A DNA stretch of 64,000 nucleotides from the NCBI RefSeq assembly GCF_000004075.3, contig NW_022279520.1:1-64000 (forward strand), given 5' to 3'. The stretch's first letter is position 1. Every line of letters begins with the position of its first letter. This DNA comes from Cucumis sativus. Taxonomy: Eukaryota > Streptophyta > Magnoliopsida > Cucurbitales > Cucurbitaceae. Shown one piece after another: positions 56,379-64,000 of this stretch. The translations under genes and the position numbers were made by a program. The notes under the pieces were generated by a model, which saw only the letters and a list, made by a program, of their open reading frames with translations, searched no databases and was not told where the DNA came from.

Positions 56379-59300
56379 GTTAATAATTGAGGTGTTTTCT
56401 CATTAATTTAACTGATGGTAATTAGGAGTATTTACAGTACTCTTTCACCGTACAAATTTGGAAAACAAAATAACAAAAATAACTAATTATAATACATAAT
56501 TTATACATGATAATACCACCAACAAAATCAAAAAATATATTTGTAAGATGATATACTTGTACTTAATAGAAATACAAATCATTAGTAAGAAATGGAGAGA
56601 AACTAAACTTAATTTCCACAAAAACTAAAAAACGAGATGTTTACCCAACTAATTTTGAATAATTAAACACTAACTAAGAGATTATGAGTTCAATCCATGA
56701 TGACCACCTACGTAGGAATTAAAGAGTTAGGTGGGTAGTCCAGTGAGATTAGTTGAGGTGCGCGTAAACTTATCTAAACACTCACAAATATAATAAAAAA
56801 TATTGAATGATTAAACAAAATTATGAAGATTGAGACGTTAAATATAATGATAGATCACATAAAAAGTTGAGAGTAAAATGATATTAAGACTAAGAGTGGA
56901 TTGATTGAATATGATTAAAAATAAGATGGAGGGAGTCAAAAGCATAAATGTGGGACAAAGTTGAGATGCATTATTAGTGAATAGATACTCTAAAAGCAAC
57001 GAAATCCATGCTCACATGCGCCCCCCACTCTATATTTGATAATCACTATTTTCCAAACCTAAACCACTTTTCAAATCTCTAATCACATTATTCTTTTACT
57101 CCCATTCTTTGGGATATATAATTCAACTCCTCCATTTGATTGATTATTTACACTTTTTGTTTGTCGTTATTGCCATTTCCCTTCTCTTTCAAATGTGGGA
57201 CCTTACATCATTAAATTTAATCTTACAAGAATTCAACTTTTACAAACACCCTCTTGCTTCTCCTCCTGCTTCTCATATGGTTAAAAGTAAAAAAAAAAAA
57301 AGTTGAAAAATTATTTTGGTTGTTGTGTTAAGAGCAGGTCAGGGGGGTTGGTGAGATGGACAGAATGGTAAAGAAAACCCTGTTGTGGATCCCAGTTTTA
57401 AATCCAACGTCTTTTGGTTAAATTCATAATCATCAGCTTTTGGAGTTGAGAGGGTAGAGGAGGGAGGACACACATCACATGCTACTCCACCCCCTGCCCC
57501 TCGGTAGTCTTCTTTTTTCTGAATCTCTTCCATTAAAGAACACAAATATGTTTAGTGCATCATGGAGATGGAGATCAGTGAACCTTGTTATTAAATTAAC
57601 TTCTCTTTTAAAATGCACCCTACCAAACACTTATGACTTATAACATCTCAAAGTGCTTTCAAAACAAACAAATATATGATTTTATTATCAACAACCAAAA
57701 TTCTATAATGGAGAGTTGTGGTACAAGAGATGCAAAATGTGTACAAAGATTTGAACCATTTAACATCAATTGAGATAATTACTTACTAATTAAAATAAAA
57801 TGTGTTTCTATTAGTTAATCTTTTTTTTTTATTAAAAAGAAACCAAAATTAGAATGTAAACAAATAATGTATTGTTCTATTTTAGAAACTACATATACTA
57901 CATGGTTTTTAAATTTATTTATATATTAAATTTTCTTCATGAGAGAAAAAACAATAAAATTTATTAAGAGAGAGAATCATCTTTTGAAGGAAAAGAAATA
58001 AAAACAAAAGAGGAATTGGTGAAGCAAAGTAATAAACAACAAATTTCAATTTCTTTTCTCCAAATTGAAGAAAGTGTTTGTGGTAGATATCTGTCTTTTC
58101 AACCTTTGGAAGAGGACATTGATTCCTAGAATGTAGCATTCAACAAAAATGAGTTTTATCATTTCACCTCAACAATTGTATATACTTTTAATTATTACAA
58201 CGATTTCTTTCTTAAATTAGATTTGATTTCAAAAAAGGATTTGAAGTTTCCATTTTCTTCGTAAGAATGAGGCAACTTTGGTCCATATCCGTATCTTCCA
58301 ACCTCCTACAGAAGCCATATTTTTAGTTTCTAGTTTCTAAATTCTAACAATGAGTGGTATAGTGTTTGATATTATTCTTTTTTTTTAAAAAAATAAAATT
58401 TAATGAATGTACGAATTTCGTTGTTCAAATTCAAACCAAGTAGTTTATCGAATCACATATCAAGAACATATTTTAGTGGCAAGTCCTGGTCAAATATATA
58501 GAGAATGTGAATAATTTCTCGGCTAAATAGTTTTCAACCTAATAGTAACTGATGGGGTTTTGAAACAAGTTTCTATTGCAAAGAAAATAAGGTGCAAGGA
58601 AGATAAATTAAGGATGTAAATTATCGGTTCGAGAAAGCTCGGCTTGGCCTATGTAAGCCTCCCTAATAATTATAATTATATATGATTATTGAATTATCAT
58701 TGCCAAATCTAACATTTTTGGTGCTATCATTAACCTCAAAAGGAAAATATATACAAATCTTGATTAAAAAAAGCACACACATTTAAACTTCAACTTCATG
58801 TAAGGTTAAGTATAAATTTATTTGAAAAGATAAAGAATATAACATGCAAAAGAAAAAATTTGTAGAACAATGTTGCTTGTTATACATATTCTAAAGCGCA
58901 AATCTTCTACGTGAGATAGATAATCAATATCAAATACGTATTAGATATCAATACTCTCGTATACTTCATTGATACATATTTGATGCTAGGGACGGATCCA
59001 AAAGTTTAAATTGTAAGGAGTGGGGCTTGAACCTAGGTTTAAAAATGGTTGGAAGAAGGAGAGGAAGAGGGAGTGAGGGAGGGAGCATAAAGCTGGGGGT
59101 CGAGCCCTTTGAGTGTATATTAAATTCATCAATGTCTAATACGCGATTTGACATTTTTTTTAATATCATATACACATATTCTCTTTCAAAATTAAGCAAC
59201 CTACTTTTTAAAAAATGCATATTTTCCTAACCATACTGAAAGAACAAAAAAAAAAAAATCAACCCTAGAATCATCTAATGTTCCTCTTCAAACTTGAGTC

Positions 59301-59470
59301 TCTACAAAATCACGCAAGAAATAACCAACTTGTTTAACTTTGTACTTCTACCTTTTAATATTCTTCTTCTCTGGTTGATCTGACTCTAGTGCCAACCTTT
59401 TCTATTGTATTTCAATATCTCTAATTAATGTCGCATTTTATATTGTACTTCACCGTTTAGATTGTATTTT
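56379..59470. other. AT-rich spacer without recognisable genes
   Basis: Contents are A/T runs and low-complexity stretches. A purine-rich 'gggacggatccaaaagttta' segment (58989-59105) looks like transposon-derived filler. No open frame shows domain likeness. Confidence 0.5.
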
Positions 59471-60300
59471 CACTGCAAGAAATTTTGGATCTTCTGAAGC
59501 CATTTTTACACCATCAGAAGATAAGACATCTCCCGACGCATTCATTGGTGTGTCAGGAGATGCAATATCTTCTGACGCATGACAAAAGGGAACTGTCGAT
59601 GCTTTATTAAAAGCGTCGACAGTTGTGGGATAACTTCCAACAATTTTTAGGTGGCATTGGAAGTTGTCCTTCAAAAATCCTTATTCCTCATATGCCACTG
59701 TTTTCATTTCTCCACATCGCAAAATGTCATCCTCTTCTTCTTCTTCTCATCTTTCCCTCCTTTTTCCTCATCTTAATCTCCATCTCTTAAAAAAAGTAGT
59801 AGTAGCATCTAGAATTCGGAGCCTGAGTGGTGTCTTTGTGAGGCAAAAGACCGGCTCTGGGAAGCTATTGAAGAGCTTCAACGATGACAACGAAAAGTAG
59901 CGACATGTAGATCTCATCATCCTCAGACTTGGGAACAGCTCTGACTAATGTTATTGGTAACCTCTGATAGACTTTCCTTCTCTCTTATGGTGTTAGAGTT
60001 GGTTTGGTGTTAGAAATGTACCATCAAATCCTGTATCTGAATGTTATCTATGACATGTTCATAAAATTTTATTCGATTTCTTTATTTTATTATTGAGCAA
60101 TCTTGATTCTGCCTCTTCAAATACCATTCCATATCATGATACTACAAGAAATAGGGTCGTCTTTCCCAATGCAGCTCCACTTAGGAAAAAACCCCAAAAC
60201 ACGTTAGAGAAGTTTAACTCGATGTCTTAGTCGACGTCGACATGTACATCGAGGGAAAGCATGTCTATATGCTTTTTCCGATGCAGATCGCGTCGACAAT
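59471..60300 (+). mobile_element. CACTA-like transposon ends
   Basis: 'cactgcaagaaattttgg' at 59471 and 'actacaagaaataggg' at 60141 resemble the terminal CACTACAAGAAA of plant CACTA elements, and both are followed by subterminal DNA rich in gtcgac-type motifs (aagcgtcgacagttg near 59620; gtcgacgtcgac near 60232). Both face the same direction and no inverted partner end was found, so these would be two truncated 5' ends. The open frame 59664-59900 between them is unrecognised. Confidence 0.4.
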
Positions 60301-61408
60301 GAAAAAACGTTCACTGACACACACAATAGTTGTTTAGCATGTTTTATCAAAATCTATTGTTTATAAATACTCTCACATCAACATTTACATTGCATACATA
60401 TTTTACAACACACATTTAAACATTGTGTTAGTTTATAAAAAGAATGACTAAAAAATGGTAAACTATAGTGCAATTCAATGAGAATCAAAGTTCCATTACT
60501 AAATTATAACAAAATTTTCATTAATTTCTATTCAGTTGGTGAAATTTTGATAGAAATGTTGATGTCAGATATTTTATTTTAAACCTTTTGAATAACTATT
60601 TGTTTTCACACATTTCTGAAAAATAAAAAATTGAAAAGAAAAGATACCGTTGACATAAAATTAATTTCAAGTTGATTGTGTTTTTTATTACCCATAACTT
60701 CTCCTTTCCAATGGGACTCTCATTCCAAGCCATAATTTCAAAGTTAATAATAATAGTAAAAAATTTATCTATTTTTAACTTGAACATATTGCATATAAAA
60801 TCATCCATAAATTATTATTACATTCTTAAATCTTTAATTAAATTAATAAAATCATTTGAGTTCTTAAACTTCTAAAAAGTTTAAAATGATGTGAGTAAAA
60901 GATTACAACATTTATTTAGGTTTAGGGTTTAATTTGATGAAAATAGAAATGAGTATAACCTTGAGAAATGTAGGGTTGAAATTAATGGTTTTCCATATGT
61001 TTAATATTGTCATATTTAAGAAAAAGAAAATTGAGTTCAAAAGGAAAAATCAAGTTGGATTTTGAAAATTAAGAAAAATAACTATTAGATTCCTGTGTTA
61101 AAGGAAATAATAAACAAATAATGAGATTCCACATACTAAAAAAAAAATGATAAAGGTATGAGATTTGTTTGATGATAAATAAAAGGGAATATATAAGATT
61201 TGAGAAGCAAGTAATGGAGTGGAAATTTTAATATTGGTGCTTCATTCTTGAATACAATTTAGTGTTAAGGTGGGTAACATTAACATAATTGAAATCACAT
61301 AAATCATACACTATAGATTGAAAAAAAGTTCTTAAAAGCTGGATATATTTTCTTTGGAAAAATTGCTAAGAATAATGGAGAAAAAGAAAAAGAAAAAGAA
61401 AAGAAATG
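60301..61408. other. AT-rich region upstream of PGDH
   Basis: No gene is visible. The two overlapping opposite open frames at 60596-60875 are AT-rich chance frames. The last 200 bp probably contain distal promoter sequence of the phosphoglycerate dehydrogenase gene. Confidence 0.5.
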
Positions 61409-61416
61409 TATATATA
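61409..61416 (+). promoter_or_regulatory. TATA box candidate for PGDH
   Basis: 'tatatata' lies about 270 bp before the ATG at 61683, downstream of an (A3-5 G)n run. A CT-rich leader (about 61530-61680) follows, as is common for plant plastid-protein genes. Confidence 0.45.
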
Positions 61417-61682
61417 GAATGAAGAGAACAATTTCCCACCATCATTAGTTTAGAAGAAGAAGATGAAGGTAAAGAAGTTGGATGGTTGATAATCAAAAAG
61501 AAATTATAATTATAATTCCAAAATTCCCCACCTTAAACCCATCTCTCCCTCTTCTATTTTAAGCTCACCTCTGTTCTCTACCATCAGGAGAAACACCGTC
61601 CTTCTCTTTTCTTCCATTTCAAACCCTTTTAACTTCCAATCATTTGTCTCTCACAATTCCAAACTAATCCCATCTCACACCC

Positions 61683-64000
61683 ATGGCTTCCTCTTCTTCA
61701 AACTCCCTCTTCTCCTCTCCCCATTTCACCTCCTTCAACAGATCTTTTCATTCCAAACCCCCTCTCCTCTCCTTCTCCACCTCCTCTGTTTCTCTCAACC
61801 CTCGTCCTCTTCATTCTTTTTCTTCTTCTTCTTCTTCTTCTTCTTCTTCTTCTTCTAATCGCTGCAGTTTCATTCCTCTCCGTAGCGTTTTGAAAACTCT
61901 GGAATCCTCGCATTCGTGTCCCAGAACTCTGATCTCCTTGACCCCACTTCCCCAAATGACAGATCCACCATTTTGGTGGCCGAGAAACTTGGAGAAGCTG
62001 GTCTTGAGCTTCTCCGGAGCTTTGGGAATGTTGTCTGCGCTTACGACCTCTCTCCCGAAGAACTTTGCGCCAAGATCTCTTCCTGCGACGCCTTGATTGT
62101 TCGAAGTGGTACTAAGGTGAATCGGCAGGTGTTTGAAGCTGCTAAAGGGCGTTTGAAAGTTGTTGGAAGAGCCGGCGTTGGTATTGACAATGTGGATCTA
62201 CAGGCCGCTACTGAGTTTGGTTGTCTCGTTGTTAATGCCCCAACTGCCAACACCATCGCCGCCGCGAGCATGGAATTGCCTTGCTTACTTCCATGGCTCG
62301 AAACGTCGCTCAGGCCGATGCCTCCATGAAAGCAGGTCTGTAAAAAAAAGAAAATTACCCGTAGTAGTACTACCCTTTTTCGAAGGGCCACCTAATTCAT
62401 ATTCATAATCAAAATCATGAAAACCCTTTTGTTTCAAAGTTTAGATCTGATCATAATTATTTACCCATGTTCTAATTTCAAGGATTTTTCATGATTTTGA
62501 ACTATTTTGCTTACTTTAACTGAAGTCAGGGACCAGAGTTATACTGTATCACTCTGTTTTTTTTTTTTTTTTTTTTTTTTGTATACGCTTAAAGTTAAAG
62601 GTATTTTCCTGTCATCCCTGTTTTGGCTGCTATCTAAAACCACACATGACAAGAACCGATCCCTCCATCAATCTTAATAAAACACCCAAATTCCGATCTG
62701 GGTAAAAAACAGAGAGTGATCTAATGAAATGGGTTTCCAGGAAAATGGGAACGGAACAAGTACGTCGGAGTTTCATTGGTGGGAAAAACACTAGCTGTAA
62801 TGGGATTCGGGAAAGTTGGATCGGAAGTGGCGAGACGAGCAAAGGGATTAGGAATGCAAGTGATAGCACACGACCCATACGCACCAGTGGACAGAGCAAG
62901 AGCCATCGGAGTGGAATTAGTGTCATTTAATCAAGCAATATCCACCGCCGATTTCATTTCGCTTCATATGCCGCTGACTCCCACAACTTCAAAGGTTTTC
63001 AATGACGATACATTTGGTTTGATGAAGAAAGGAGCTCGTTTGATTAACGTTGCCAGAGGAGGTGTTATTGATGAAGATGCACTTGTTAGAGCACTGGATA
63101 GTGGAGCTGTTGCTCAGGTAATTCTTCGACTCTTAAGAAATGGAGCTGCTCTGTTATTTGTTGGCTATGGATTTATGGATGTGCGGTTGAAACAGGCGGC
63201 ACTTGATGTGTTTGTGGAAGAGCCACCGCCGAAAGACAGCAAGTTAGTGCAGCACAAGAATGTTACAGTCACGCCGCATCTTGGAGCGAGCACCAAGGAG
63301 GCTCAGGCAAGCACATTACTAATGAATATATTACACATTTTCTTTTATATGACCAATAATATATGGTACTCTTTAAGTCTTTAAGTTTAATTAGTTTATT
63401 TTAAGTTTAGGATATAATGGACACAAATTAAGAATTTCTGTATATATTATACCTTTTTGAAGCTTTTGGATCATTTTAACACAAATTTAACAATGTAAAC
63501 TTAAATAAATAAAAGATAAATGCCAAAACTCATCTGGTCAATATTTTATTACAATTTGATTATTTTCTTTTATTTTTCAAAACCAAACTTATAAATCTCC
63601 CTCGAAACTTCAAATATTTAGATCGAGTTAAAATTTTGAAGAAATACTTTCTTAATTACGAAGAATTAGAATAACAATTGCTCACTTTTTTCATTTTTCT
63701 TGTTGAAATTGTAAATACAAATATTTTAGGAAGGCGTTGCCATTGAAATAGCCGAAGCTGTGGTCGGAGCATTGAACGGTGAACTCTCTGCCACTGCTGT
63801 CAACGCTCCCATGGTCCCTCCAGAGGTAACTAACTAATTAACCATATTCAATTCTAATGCAAAATCTTCAAACTTACTTAACTTATGGTATAATTAATCA
63901 GGTGTTATCGGAGTTGGCACCGTACGTGGTACTAGCAGAGAAACTGGGGCGGTTGGCAGTACAATTGGTGGCGGGAGGCAGTGGAATCAAATCAGTAAAA
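61683..64000 (+). CDS. PGDH: Chloroplast D-3-phosphoglycerate dehydrogenase, first five exons (partial)
   Basis: This enzyme oxidises 3-phosphoglycerate to 3-phosphohydroxypyruvate with NAD, the first step of the phosphorylated serine pathway in plastids. Exons by hand: 61683-62335, 62741-63117, 63196-63306, 63730-63825 and 63902 to beyond the window. A Ser-rich transit peptide (with a TCT/TTC run at 61819-61857) precedes LVAEKLGEAGLELLRSFGNV and GRAGVGIDNVDLQAATEFG. The NAD fold is GFGKVGSEVARRAKGLGMQV. Catalytic Arg is in NVARGGVIDEDAL, Glu in VEEPPPKDSKL and His in TPHLGAST. The start of the intervening domain (VAGGSGIKSVK) is at the edge. Exon 1 has two one-base losses, near 61917 (GG to G) and near 62268 (a C lost before GAGCATGG), which break the frame. 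The intron at 63307 uses a GC donor (CAG|GCAAGC). The C-terminal ACT domain lies beyond the window. Confidence 0.9.

Noticed and set aside
61698..61955. Arginine-rich minus-strand open frame
   Set aside because: It is the antisense of the poly-serine codon run in the PGDH transit peptide.
1..64000. tRNA or rRNA genes
   Set aside because: I looked for tRNA arms and rRNA landmarks; only primer-site sequences complementary to tRNA-Met were found, all in retrotransposon context.

Overview
This is nuclear DNA of a flowering plant. It has intron-bearing genes of typical plant families (an OBL1-type lipase, a CAX exchanger, a plastid phosphoglycerate dehydrogenase), plant Ty3/gypsy, Ty1/copia, L1, hAT and CACTA-like transposons, and two satellite arrays. 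It reads as a eudicot. A cucurbit such as Cucumis is my best guess from protein wording, but nothing here proves it.

Layout: (1) 0-16 kb is nested retrotransposon debris: the 3' part of a Ty3/gypsy element with a complete 215 bp LTR, two almost identical copies of an L1-type LINE fragment, an internally deleted chromovirus, a satellite array of about 160-178 bp monomers (6.7-10.06 kb), a second LINE family interrupted by a solo LTR with a perfect target duplication, and broken exons of a TIM44-like gene. (2) 17.3-24.66 kb is a GC-rich satellite of 48 monomers in two length classes (about 139 and 179 bp) with a patterned higher-order arrangement. (3) 24.9-33.1 kb holds tandem duplications, a rearranged TIM44-like pseudogene, an inverted copy of LINE sequence from the other side of the satellite, and a degenerate chromovirus with its LTR end, primer site, gag and protease. 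(4) 33-40.7 kb is mostly unannotatable AT-rich DNA with one hAT element (36.25-38.47 kb). (5) 40.8-64 kb is the genic part: an OBL1-type lipase (+), a CAX2/CAX5-type vacuolar cation/proton exchanger (-), an intronless MKK4/MKK5-type MAP kinase kinase (-) and the first five exons of a chloroplast D-3-phosphoglycerate dehydrogenase (+), separated by AT-rich spacers with copia and CACTA-like fragments.

The four genes belong to unrelated pathways (lipid-droplet lipolysis, vacuolar ion exchange, stress and immune MAPK signalling, plastid serine synthesis) and form no visible functional cluster.

Three of the four genes carry frameshifts that nearly all look like one base lost from a short homopolymer. 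The same kind of loss clusters in a few satellite monomers. This suggests incompletely polished long-read sequence rather than real gene death, and it should be settled before any gene here is called a pseudogene. I found no convincing new molecular system. The most unusual structures are the two-class satellite, the scattering of one TIM44 gene across four places, and the near-identical LINE duplication with a gypsy element sitting exactly at its edge.
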